From an uncultured Woeseiaceae bacterium (GTDB lineage Bacteria; Pseudomonadota; Gammaproteobacteria; Steroidobacterales; Woeseiaceae), in assembly GCA_947258565.1 (NCBI GenBank), contig CAMYJB010000011.1, forward strand, positions 101,944 through 165,943: DNA of 64,000 nucleotides. Direction: 5' to 3'. This document shows, piece after piece, positions 46,267 through 54,664 of the stretch. The position numbers and the translations under genes were made by a program. The notes under the pieces were generated by a model. It had not been told where the DNA came from. It did no database searches and saw nothing but the letters and a program-made list of their open reading frames with translations. Numbering within the stretch: position 1 is the stretch's first letter; every line of letters begins with the position of its first letter.

Positions 46267-47037
46267 TCACCTCACGTTCTCATCGAGACCGATGTAGAAC
46301 ACATGGGGCTTGGTGCCGTACTCGTCCTTGAGTACCGCCACGCGCTCGGTCGTGATGATCTTGGTCACGGGATCGTCGGGATCCCTCAGGTTTGCGATTC
46401 GACGGGCGTCGAATGCGCAGGATTCGACACAGGCCGGATTCATGCCTTTCGTAATGCGGTGGTAGCAGAAGTTGCACTTGTCCGCGACCTTGTGAACCGG
46501 GTGGAAGAAACGGACGCCGTAGGGGCAGGCCATGATGCAGTAACCACACCCGATACACCATTCCCTGTCAACCAGGACCACGCCGTCGCCTGTCTGGTAC
46601 GTCGCGCCGACCGGGCATACCTGTACGCACGGCGGGTTGTCGCACTGGTTGCAGAGTTTCGGCACGAAGAAAGCTTTATCGATGGTGTCCGGATCGATCT
46701 CTTCGCCGTTGATGACGTTATCGATGAAACCGTCACGGCCGCCCATCGGCGAGTCGATGTGGGCCGTGCCGTCGTTGGTGATCACGTAGCGTTCGACCCA
46801 GGTTCGCATAACCGGCGCGTCGTACGGTATCTCGTTCTCGTTCTTGCACGCCTTGACACACAGGCCACAACCCACGCACTTGCGGGTATCGACCAGGAAC
46901 GCCCAGCGGACGTTTGCGTTCTCCACCGCCGCCCGTGCTTCTTCCATGCTGAGGAACGTAAATGCGCTGACGGGCAATACGCTTGCCAGCGTCCCGCCAC
47001 AGGCCTGCTTCAGGAAGTCTCGTCGTGAACAGCTCAT
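46267..47037 (-). CDS. Tat-exported four-cluster ferredoxin-like subunit (HybA/NrfC/DmsB type)
   Basis: 256 residues. The start has a twin-Arg signal SRRDFLKQACGG. Four [4Fe-4S] sites are coded by CVGCGLCVKAC, CNQCDNPPCVQVC, CIGCGYCIMAC and CNFCYHRI...CVESC. It should shuttle electrons between the tetraheme cytochrome and the NrfD subunit on the periplasmic side. ATGA overlap with the tetraheme gene upstream. Confidence 0.92.
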   Translation of the reverse strand: MSCSRRDFLKQACGGTLASVLPVSAFTFLSMEEARAAVENANVRWAFLVDTRKCVGCGLCVKACKNENEIPYDAPVMRTWVERYVITNDGTAHIDSPMGGRDGFIDNVINGEEIDPDTIDKAFFVPKLCNQCDNPPCVQVCPVGATYQTGDGVVLVDREWCIGCGYCIMACPYGVRFFHPVHKVADKCNFCYHRITKGMNPACVESCAFDARRIANLRDPDDPVTKIITTERVAVLKDEYGTKPHVFYIGLDENVR

Positions 47038-47504
47038 TCTGGCTTCTCCCTGGGATCGTGCGGGTAGTGGCATTTCACGCATTCACGGCGCCGCTTGTGG
47101 GTCCGGTCCCTGACGTTCGGCAGTTCGGAGCGCGCGTGGTTGGGGTAGTCGAGTGAAGCGTGACAGCGCAGGCAATGTTCCCGCGCCCGCTCGATCGGCA
47201 GGAACTCCACGTCATCGGGATGACCAACCGCGGGCCCATGGCAGTTCTCGCACTCGATGGCCGCGTGCGGCGACGCATTGAGTACCGTGACGTTTTCCTC
47301 GTGACACTCGACGCAGCTCTCGCGTCCCAGGTGCTTGACGGGAAAGTCCTTCCATTCCTGCACGTTGCTCAGCCGGTGGAAATTGTAGGTAAAACTCTCG
47401 CCGTGCACCCCGAAGTCATCCGGGACCAGGAATTGCCGGGCTATGAGGATCACCACCACCAATCCGATGGCCAGCCACAGCGGGCGTAGGACGTGCCACT
47501 TCAT
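47034..47504 (-). CDS. membrane-anchored tetraheme cytochrome c
   Basis: 156 residues from ATG 47504 with a GGGGGAGAAG ribosome site. One N-terminal anchor helix (about 8-24) and four heme sites: CVECH, CENCH, CLRCH and CVKCH. It is the first gene of the tetraheme-FeS-NrfD unit and so the likely periplasmic exit or entry point for electrons. Separated from frdB by 214 bases that hold a hairpin. Confidence 0.9.
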   Translation of the reverse strand: MKWHVLRPLWLAIGLVVVILIARQFLVPDDFGVHGESFTYNFHRLSNVQEWKDFPVKHLGRESCVECHEENVTVLNASPHAAIECENCHGPAVGHPDDVEFLPIERAREHCLRCHASLDYPNHARSELPNVRDRTHKRRRECVKCHYPHDPREKPE

Positions 47505-47661
47505 CTTCGCTTCTCCCCCCCGAACAGACAGGGCTGCGAAAGAAATTGTCTTACGTTGTTGTTCTTGTTCCCCCCGTCTATGGATACGTACCTGCAGACG
47601 GCTCCACAATACGTAGAATCCGTATCGTTCTCATGTCGCCGGGCGACAAATAAGTTCGCGT

Positions 47662-47679
47662 AGCCCGCTTCTGCGGGCT
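47662..47679 (-). terminator. possible terminator hairpin after frdB
   Basis: AGCCCGC and GCGGGCT form a 7-bp stem around a 4-base loop, downstream of frdB on the minus strand. No solid T run follows, so it may be a transcription pause or 3'-end stabiliser rather than an intrinsic terminator. Confidence 0.35.
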
Positions 47680-47718
47680 GATCGTTGCGGCAGGAGAGCT
47701 CCGGGCTTCAGGTGCGTA

Positions 47719-48471
47719 TCAGCTGCGCCTGGACATTGCCGAGGACAAGGCCTTGCGGCGCAGGTAACCGTAGACCTCGAGTAGCGGCAGCTCCTTGGGG
47801 CAGATGTCGTGGCAGGCCATCAACCCGATGCAGCCGAATACGCCATCCTGGCTCGAAACGACTTCGAACCAGTCGGCGTCATCGCGCTCATCGCGAGGAT
47901 CCATCGCGAATCTTGCGATGCGATTGAGGCCGGCAGGGCCCAGGAATTCTTCATTGACATTCGCCGCGCCACAGGACGCAACGCAACAACCGCATTCGAT
48001 GCAGCGGTCGTTTTCGTATATCGCTGCGGCCGTGTCGTCGTCCATACGCGCTTCCTGCGCGTCCGGGTCGAACGCCTCCTGCGCGTGTATCCAGCCCTCG
48101 GTTTTCTCCACCATCTCCCGGAACCAGGTTCCGGTATCGACGGACAGGTCGCCGATCAGCTTGAAGACCGGCAGCGGGTGCAGCTTGATAACGTCGGGAA
48201 GATCCGACGTTAGCGTTCGGCAGCCCAGCGACGGACGGCCGTTGACCATCATGCCGCAGGATCCGCAGATCGCCGAGCGGCAGGCGAAGTCGTACTGCAG
48301 GCTCGGGTCCTGCTTTTCGCGGATTTCGTTGAGCGCTATGAAAATCGACATGTAGGGCGTTTCGTCGAGCTCGAAGGTCTGCATGTGCGGGGCGGACTCG
48401 GGATCCTCCGGGTTGTAACGGAAAATCTCGAAGCGCAGCCGCCGCCCGGCTTGGGTCGTCCTGGCTGTCAT
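47719..48471 (-). CDS. frdB: fumarate reductase/succinate dehydrogenase iron-sulfur subunit
   Basis: 250 residues. [2Fe-2S] ligands in CRSAICGSCGMMVNGRPSLGC-type spacing (near 66-86), then CIECGCCVASC for the [4Fe-4S] cluster and CIGLMACHDICPKELPL for the [3Fe-4S] cluster. It carries electrons between the flavoprotein and the membrane subunit. Its ATG overlaps the frdA stop (ATGA). The set frdC-frdA-frdB has the Wolinella order. Confidence 0.93.
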   Translation of the reverse strand: MTARTTQAGRRLRFEIFRYNPEDPESAPHMQTFELDETPYMSIFIALNEIREKQDPSLQYDFACRSAICGSCGMMVNGRPSLGCRTLTSDLPDVIKLHPLPVFKLIGDLSVDTGTWFREMVEKTEGWIHAQEAFDPDAQEARMDDDTAAAIYENDRCIECGCCVASCGAANVNEEFLGPAGLNRIARFAMDPRDERDDADWFEVVSSQDGVFGCIGLMACHDICPKELPLLEVYGYLRRKALSSAMSRRS

Positions 48472-50411
48472 ACGGCTTGCTCCCAGGCGCCCCACTGGAT
48501 CCGGGTGCCGATCGGCTCGACCGTGTCGAGCTTGCCGTGCTCACGCTGCTTTTCGTCAACATCGCCGTTGTAGTCGTCAACGGACACGGTCAATTCGATG
48601 CGCTCATCGCTGCCGTAGCCACGGTGCCCCGGCGGCAGATCGATGAGGCCGACAGGTTCGTAGCTGTAGTTCGGCTCAGGCGCATCGACCGGCCAGCGAA
48701 CCAGCGTGCGATTCAGCCACTCGGCGTCGTTGCGCAACGGATAGTCGGTCCGGTAATGCGCGCCGCGGCTCTCTGTTCTCGCCAGTGCGCCTTCGGCGGT
48801 CACGAGCGCCAGGCGCAACATGTTCTTCAGCCTCAACGCAAAGGTCAGTTCGGGGTTCATGCCGGGCACTTTCGATCTCAGCACCGCACGGTCGCACTCG
48901 CCGAGCAACGTATGCAGTTCGTCCACACCTTCGCGGAGTTCCTCGCCCGTCCGGAAGATCCCGACCTTGTCCATCATCGTCGTCGCCATGGCGTCGCGCA
49001 GCTCGAAGACGTTCGGACCGTCGCCGCTGCGGCCGAGCCACTCCTCGGCCCGCGACTCCGCATGGCGGTTGGCTTCGAACGCGAGGCCGGTCTTCGCATC
49101 CAGCGAGAAACCCTCCGCATGGCTCACGACGCTGCGCCCGACGATGCGGCCCGCCACGATGGTCTCGGCAAGGCTGTTGCCGCCGAGCCGATTGAAGCCG
49201 TGCATGTCCCAGCACGCCGCTTCGCCTGCCGCAAACAGTCCGGCAAGATTGTAGGCTTCGCCGTCCTTGTTTACGCGAACGCCGCCCATCGAGTAGTGCT
49301 GCGTCGGTCGTACCGGTATGAGGTCGTGGGCCGGATGCAGGCCGACGAAATCGCGGGTGATGTCGAAGACTTCGCGCAGCTTGGTCGTCACGTGCTCCTC
49401 GCCGAGGTGACGGATGTCGAGCCAGAGATGCGGCCCGTAGGGCGTCTCCACACCCTTGCCGTCACGCATTTGCTGCGCCATGTGGCGGGATACGACGTCA
49501 CGACTGGCGAGCTCCTGCTTGTGCGGCTCCAGTTCCACCATGAAGCGGTGCAGGTCCCTGTTGAGCAGGTAGCCACCATCGCCGCGGCAGCCCTCGGTCA
49601 GCAGTATGCCGCTCGGTATCAGCCCGGTCGGATGGAACTGCACGGCCTCCATGTTGCCCAGCGGCACGACGCCGGTATTGAGCGCGATGGCCGCGCCCAT
49701 GCCCTCGTTGATCGTGGCATTGGTCGTGAACTGGCCGTAGATGCGACCGTAGCCACCCGTTGCAATCACGGTTGCTTTCGCGAGGATCGGGTAGTGCTCG
49801 CCGGTGCGCAGGCAGCGGGCAACGGCACCCCAGCACCGTGAGCCGTCGTGGATGAGTTCGACGGCTTCCGTTCGATCGCGAACCGTTACCCCAAGACGAA
49901 TGACTTCGCTGTCCACCGCGTACAGCACCGCATGACCGGTACCGGCTGCGGCGTAACAGGCGCGCCACTTGGCCGTGCCGCCGAAGTCGCGGTGCATGAT
50001 GAGCCCGTCATTTTCGATCGACTCTTCGATCTCGACGCGCTCGCCCTTGATGAAATAGCTGTTCTTGCCGCCGCGCACGCGTGTCCAGGGCACGCCGAAA
50101 TGCGCGAGCTCGCGCACCGCGATCTGCGCCTCTTCGGCGAATATGCGCGCAACTTCCTGGTCCGCACCCCAGTCGGAGCCGCGCACCGTATCGAGAAAAT
50201 GCAGCGTGGGATTGTCGCCGTCGGCCTTGACGCAATTCGCGAGCGACGCCTGCATGCCGCCCTGTGCCGCGCAACTGTGGCTGCGGCGTGGCGGGACCAG
50301 CGACAGGATCAGGACGTCGTGGCCGGCCGCGGCCGCTTCGATGGCGCAGCGTTCGCCGGCCAGCCCGCCGCCGATGACCAGCACGTCGGTGCTGACAAGT
50401 GCGCCGCTCAA
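48468..50411 (-). CDS. frdA: fumarate reductase flavoprotein subunit, Wolinella type
   Basis: 647 residues. The start is a TTG overlapping the frdC stop (TTGA) with GGGAGG upstream. FAD site GGGLAG (14-19), covalent FAD His45 in RRSHSCAAQGGMQASL with Gln50, catalytic RPTQHYSMGG and GEAACWDMHGFNRLGGNS. DTVRGSDWGADQEVARIF and ESRGAHYRTDYP, as well as the AAQGGMQAS string, recall the epsilonproteobacterial quinol:fumarate reductase rather than the E. coli enzymes. No Tat signal is visible, so it is cytoplasmic. Direction of catalysis in vivo is not fixed by the sequence. Confidence 0.92.
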   Translation of the reverse strand: MSGALVSTDVLVIGGGLAGERCAIEAAAAGHDVLILSLVPPRRSHSCAAQGGMQASLANCVKADGDNPTLHFLDTVRGSDWGADQEVARIFAEEAQIAVRELAHFGVPWTRVRGGKNSYFIKGERVEIEESIENDGLIMHRDFGGTAKWRACYAAAGTGHAVLYAVDSEVIRLGVTVRDRTEAVELIHDGSRCWGAVARCLRTGEHYPILAKATVIATGGYGRIYGQFTTNATINEGMGAAIALNTGVVPLGNMEAVQFHPTGLIPSGILLTEGCRGDGGYLLNRDLHRFMVELEPHKQELASRDVVSRHMAQQMRDGKGVETPYGPHLWLDIRHLGEEHVTTKLREVFDITRDFVGLHPAHDLIPVRPTQHYSMGGVRVNKDGEAYNLAGLFAAGEAACWDMHGFNRLGGNSLAETIVAGRIVGRSVVSHAEGFSLDAKTGLAFEANRHAESRAEEWLGRSGDGPNVFELRDAMATTMMDKVGIFRTGEELREGVDELHTLLGECDRAVLRSKVPGMNPELTFALRLKNMLRLALVTAEGALARTESRGAHYRTDYPLRNDAEWLNRTLVRWPVDAPEPNYSYEPVGLIDLPPGHRGYGSDERIELTVSVDDYNGDVDEKQREHGKLDTVEPIGTRIQWGAWEQAV

Positions 50412-51163
50412 GAGCCCGCACCTCCCAGGAGAAAGGCCAGCGGCGGTGGCATCACGCCCGCCAGCACGAGCAGCACGACGACGCCGAGGCCCAGGAAGAA
50501 CCACAGCAGCACACGCTCGATATGGTGTATCGCCGTGCGCGAGAGCATCGCACCCGCGCCCCACTTGGTCGCGAGCCGGTACAGGCCGATGCTCGCATGG
50601 AATTCCACGCAAACGAGGAGAATCGCGTACGGCAGCCACAGGCCGGCCTGCACGCGCTCCATCGTCGTGACCGCCTCGATGCCGACACGCGTGCCGAAGA
50701 GTTCCGTTAACACGTCCATGCCCAGCAGGATGATGTGGAAGCTGCCGAGCACGAGGATGATCATCCCCGTACGGACCTGCCAGATCCACAGCAGGGACTC
50801 GGTGTGCGGGTGGAATGGCGAGAACGGACTCGCACTTGCCACTTTCTCGCGGCCGGACCGGCTCAGCCCCTTGCCGAGTTCGAGCATCTTCCTGCGCTCC
50901 CGCAGTTGTGCGGGGATCTTGCGGCTCGCCAGCACGGCGTGCGCGAGGAACAGTACAAGGATTGCCGCCACCGTAGGCTGGGCGATGTAGTAATCCTCGA
51001 GCATCGTCGCCAGCCAGTTGAAGCCGCGTTCACCGGTAAGTATCGACCCGACCAGCACCATGTGACCCCACATGAACAGGGCCAGCAAAAGCCCGCTGCC
51101 GCCGCTGACAACTTCGTAAGTGAGTTGCCGTTTCGCGGTGGTCGTCGGGCTTATAGTGTTCAT
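50408..51163 (-). CDS. frdC: fumarate reductase diheme cytochrome b subunit (type B)
   Basis: 251 residues, about five membrane helices with several His for two hemes (LFMWGHMVLVGS, LFLAHAVLAS, GSFHIILLGMD, CVEFHASIGLYR, AIHHIERVLLWF). The length and layout match the single diheme anchor of the Wolinella-type enzyme, which oxidises menaquinol. It starts inside the stop of the hexaheme cytochrome gene (ATGA). Confidence 0.88.
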   Translation of the reverse strand: MNTISPTTTAKRQLTYEVVSGGSGLLLALFMWGHMVLVGSILTGERGFNWLATMLEDYYIAQPTVAAILVLFLAHAVLASRKIPAQLRERRKMLELGKGLSRSGREKVASASPFSPFHPHTESLLWIWQVRTGMIILVLGSFHIILLGMDVLTELFGTRVGIEAVTTMERVQAGLWLPYAILLVCVEFHASIGLYRLATKWGAGAMLSRTAIHHIERVLLWFFLGLGVVVLLVLAGVMPPPLAFLLGGAGS

Positions 51164-52566
51164 TCGGATTGCAGCATGGTTACGAGGTCGGGGTTCTCTT
51201 CTTCTTCCGCGAGGACCAGGTGACACGTATCGCAGTCGTCGCTGATCTGCTCGCGATCCGCCGTTCTCATCCTGCGGTTGTGGCAGCGGGCACATCCATC
51301 GGATTGCTCGTGGCCGATGTGATTCGGGTAGGTATCCCACCAGACGTTCATCTGCGGGAAGACGTTGACGCTGTAAATATCGCCGAGCGCTTCCGCCGCT
51401 TCGGCAATCGCGTTCGCTTTCTCGCTGGCAATCTCCGGGTAGTTCTCGTTGTAATACGCGTAGAGCTCTTCCCGGATGCCTTCCCGAGCGGCTTCGTGGC
51501 TTTCGTATTCCGCATCGACGATTCGCACTCCCTCACGCTTGACGAACGGCAACGACCGGTCGACGCGACCCTCGTTGATAACCCGGTCAACCTCTACGTG
51601 CGCCGGCGCGTAGATGTGGCTGGGCCGGTTGTGGCAGTCGACACAGTCCATGGTGCGCCACATGCCGCCGTCCTCCGGTGCCTTGCGGTCTGCATAGGTC
51701 ACCACGCTCCCGTCCGCACGCGTCATCTCCACCTCGTAAATTTCTTCGCGGGTCTCGTCGGATCGGTAACGGATCTCGAAGTCCGGGCTAACGTGCCAGT
51801 GGATGCCGGTACCGCCCGTGCCTTCGACCCCACCGACTTTCATGACGAGTGCCGTGGTCAGTTCCGTGTTGGCCTCGTCTTCCTTGTAATGCTTGATGAC
51901 CCGGAGCTTGTCGCCGATGTGCTTCGTCGGCCAGTGACATTGCTCGCAGGTGTCGCGCGCCGGGCGTAATTCGTGCAGCGGCGTCGGCACCGGCCGCGGA
52001 TACAGATCGAATGTAACCGCCACCAGCTGCCAGGCCCCATCGAGTTTCGACTTGACGAACCAGTCGGCACCGGGGCCGATATGGCACCCTGCGCAGGCAA
52101 CACGAGAATGGGGCGAACGCTGATGGGCCGTATGTTCCGGCTGCATTACCGTGTGGCAGGCCATCCCGCAGAACTCGGTGCTCTCCATGTAGTGCACGCC
52201 CTTGTAGGTCGCGCTGGCGAGAATGACGATGTTGAGCATCGTTGCACCGAGGAAGATCAGCGTCCAGCGCTGCGTCGCCGGCTTGTTGAGATCGAAGACG
52301 GGCATTGCCGCCATGGCCTCATCACCGTGCAGCCGCCGCAGCTTGCGCCGGTACAGCAGCGCGCCGATCGGGATCAGCAGCAGGCCGATAACGAAGAGCA
52401 TCGGCAGGATCAGGTAGGTCAGGATTCCGATATACGGCCCACCTTCGAATCCGAACTGCTCCATCGCGAACAGGCAGGCCATCAGCACCAGGCTCGCCAC
52501 GGCGAGCGCGGTACCGATGAGGCTGATCACGTTGTGAGTAATGGATGCAAGAAAGTCTTTGAACAT
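51160..52566 (-). CDS. NapC/NirT-like inner-membrane hexaheme cytochrome (ImcH-like)
   Basis: 468 residues with GAGGATTACC before the ATG. Three membrane helices (about 14-34, 44-72, 101-118) are followed by a periplasmic domain with six heme motifs: an unusual CX3CH (CGMACH, Cys133 to His138), then CAGCH, CEQCH, CVDCH, CARCH and CDTCH. The segment EFCGMACHTVMQPEHTAH is typical of NapC/NirT-like quinol dehydrogenases of the ImcH type. It likely draws electrons from the quinol pool to periplasmic cytochromes. It is cotranscribed with frdCAB and lies 46 bases after the c-b fusion gene. Confidence 0.82.
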   Translation of the reverse strand: MFKDFLASITHNVISLIGTALAVASLVLMACLFAMEQFGFEGGPYIGILTYLILPMLFVIGLLLIPIGALLYRRKLRRLHGDEAMAAMPVFDLNKPATQRWTLIFLGATMLNIVILASATYKGVHYMESTEFCGMACHTVMQPEHTAHQRSPHSRVACAGCHIGPGADWFVKSKLDGAWQLVAVTFDLYPRPVPTPLHELRPARDTCEQCHWPTKHIGDKLRVIKHYKEDEANTELTTALVMKVGGVEGTGGTGIHWHVSPDFEIRYRSDETREEIYEVEMTRADGSVVTYADRKAPEDGGMWRTMDCVDCHNRPSHIYAPAHVEVDRVINEGRVDRSLPFVKREGVRIVDAEYESHEAAREGIREELYAYYNENYPEIASEKANAIAEAAEALGDIYSVNVFPQMNVWWDTYPNHIGHEQSDGCARCHNRRMRTADREQISDDCDTCHLVLAEEEENPDLVTMLQSE

Positions 52567-52612
52567 GGTAATCCTCGAGTGCGTCGTTGGCCGGCGTTAT
52601 TTCGGCATCCGA

Positions 52613-54562
52613 TCAGTGGCTGAGCAATGCCCAGATTATACCGATCGCCAGTGCGACACCGACGGTCAGGAAGATCGTACCCCAGATATAGGCTGTCAGG
52701 GCCTCGGCCCGGGTCGGCGGCTCGACGATCAAGTCGTCCAGCTCGTTGTTGTCCACCAGTCGCTGATACTCGAGCGGCCTTTCCGCCTTCAGCTTGTGCA
52801 GCGGCATCTTGCCCGTAAACACCACGATATCCATCGGGAAGCTCTCCGGCCGCAGGTGCGTGTGGAAGAAGTGGAAGACAAAGATGAAACCGGTCGCCAG
52901 CAGGGCTTCGTCACTGTGAATCACGTGAGCCGCATTGAGTGTCCACCCCGGCAGGAACTGCGTGAAGAACAGCGGGAACCACAGCATCAGGCCGGACAGG
53001 CCGATGATCATCACGCCCCAGAACACGGCGAGGTAGTCGAATTTCTCCCAGTAAGTCCAGCGATCACCGGCCGGGCGCTCGCCGAGATACAGGAAATACC
53101 GGATGTTCGTGACGAAATCCTTGACGTCCCTCCACTGCGGTACCATCGAACTCGATCCCCACATCAGGCCCCGTTCTTTCAGGAACGCCCAGCGAATGAA
53201 AATGTTCCCGATGTGGAAGGCCATGTAGCCGAACGTGCCGATGGCCGCGAGGCGATGCAGCACGCGCGCGAATTCAATGCCGCCCAGCCAGCCCATCAAC
53301 GTCTGCGCCCAGGGTGTGTAGTGGAACTTCAGCGGCAGGCCGGTCAGGGCAAGCAGCAGGAAGGTCGTAACGATGACGACGTGCATGCTGATGTACATCG
53401 CGTTGAAGCGCTTGATATAAGGACCTTGCTTGCTGCGCTCTTCCTTCAACTCGCCTTTCAGGAGCGCGACGATCGAACGCTGCAGCCAGAGCGAATCGTG
53501 GACGCCGAAGAAGATGAAGACGCCGATCAAAAGGCTGGTCATGAACAACCACACGACATAAACCTTGAAATTGTCGTCCGGGTCGGTGGGGTCGCTGTGC
53601 GGATTGAAGCTGGCGATTGCCGGCGTCACGCCCTCGTGGCACTGCGCGCAGGTCTCGACCACGTTGTCGACGTGGACGCTGGAGTTCGGATCGTCGGCCG
53701 GCAGGTTGGCATGCGACGTATGACAGTCCGAACAGGTCGCGCTGACGGCGAGCCCGAGGCTGCCCGACTGCCCATGGAACGTTGCCCGGAACGTGGTCAG
53801 GTACTCAGCGTGGCAGTCACCGCAGGTATCGGCTGACTCGAGCCGGGCTTCGGCCATGATCGGATCGATGATGGCGTGGCTCGAATGGCAGTCGGTGCAG
53901 ACCGGCACGTCGTCCCTGCCTTGCGCCCAGCTCATTCCGTGCGCACTCATTGTCTGCCATTCGTCGAGCAACCGGCCATGGCAGCTGCCGCACATTTCGG
54001 GTGCATTTTGGTGTGAAGTCGGCGCGTTCTCGTCGTCTACGGCCAGGATCTTGTGGCTGCCGTGGCAGCTGGCGCAGCTGGGGGCAGCGTCGAGGCCGGA
54101 CCGCAACAGTCCCCTGCCGTGGACACTCGTCAGGTAACCGTCAACGAGCTCGGGGGGGTCATCGTGGCACCCGCCGCACTGATCGATCTGGTTGACCGCA
54201 GAAACACGGCAGTTGGCTTCTTCGACCTTGCGAATCGCGTGCGGGTCGCCATGGCAGTCGATGCACCCGGCCTGGCCGTCATGAACACTGCGGCCGATCG
54301 TGCGCACGGTTCGTCCATGGCACTCGCCACAGCTTTCCTCGTCGGTGAGCGGCTCCACGCCGCGTTTGTGGCGCTTGTCAACTATATTCGTATGGCACTC
54401 GTTGCACTCGACGTCAGGGTGTGCCGTGGACGAATATTCGACGTCATCATGACACGCGAGGCAATCCTCGAGGGCCTGAGCGTTGGCGAATGCTGCAACG
54501 AGTAGAAACCCGAAACCGAGAAGCGGTTTCGCGCACGTGATCCTGGCCACGGCCGTATCCAT
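52613..54562 (-). CDS. 11-heme cytochrome c fused to a cytochrome b domain (CbcL-like)
   Basis: 649 residues. Signal peptide (1-29), then a periplasmic region (~33-310) with eleven CXXCH sites: CLACH, CNECH, CGECH, CIDCH, CGGCH, CASCH, CGSCH, CTDCH, CGDCH, CSDCH and CAQCH. The C-terminal half has about five membrane helices with His-rich FDH-gamma/cytochrome b561-like motifs (ISMHVVIVTTFLLLALTG, RVLHRLAAIGTFGYMAFH, AAHVIHSDEALLATGFIFVF, HFFHTHLRPESFPMDIV). CbcL of Geobacter has the same plan with nine c hemes. The protein likely couples quinol oxidation to periplasmic electron flow. Confidence 0.87.
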   Translation of the reverse strand: MDTAVARITCAKPLLGFGFLLVAAFANAQALEDCLACHDDVEYSSTAHPDVECNECHTNIVDKRHKRGVEPLTDEESCGECHGRTVRTIGRSVHDGQAGCIDCHGDPHAIRKVEEANCRVSAVNQIDQCGGCHDDPPELVDGYLTSVHGRGLLRSGLDAAPSCASCHGSHKILAVDDENAPTSHQNAPEMCGSCHGRLLDEWQTMSAHGMSWAQGRDDVPVCTDCHSSHAIIDPIMAEARLESADTCGDCHAEYLTTFRATFHGQSGSLGLAVSATCSDCHTSHANLPADDPNSSVHVDNVVETCAQCHEGVTPAIASFNPHSDPTDPDDNFKVYVVWLFMTSLLIGVFIFFGVHDSLWLQRSIVALLKGELKEERSKQGPYIKRFNAMYISMHVVIVTTFLLLALTGLPLKFHYTPWAQTLMGWLGGIEFARVLHRLAAIGTFGYMAFHIGNIFIRWAFLKERGLMWGSSSMVPQWRDVKDFVTNIRYFLYLGERPAGDRWTYWEKFDYLAVFWGVMIIGLSGLMLWFPLFFTQFLPGWTLNAAHVIHSDEALLATGFIFVFHFFHTHLRPESFPMDIVVFTGKMPLHKLKAERPLEYQRLVDNNELDDLIVEPPTRAEALTAYIWGTIFLTVGVALAIGIIWALLSH

Positions 54563-54664
54563 TGTCCTGCATCACTCTGTGAGTGGTTTTAGAACCCTAA
54601 GTACTACCCGACCAACGAATATGCTATTGCGGTTTCCCGAAGTACGGCTTTCGGATGCGAACAG

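Noticed and set aside
54575..54590. CACTC-ACA-GAGTG inverted repeat upstream of the 11-heme gene as an FNR-type site
   Set aside because: The spacing (5-3-5) and half-sites differ from the CTGAC-N4-GTCAG sites, so I could not tie it to the same regulator.
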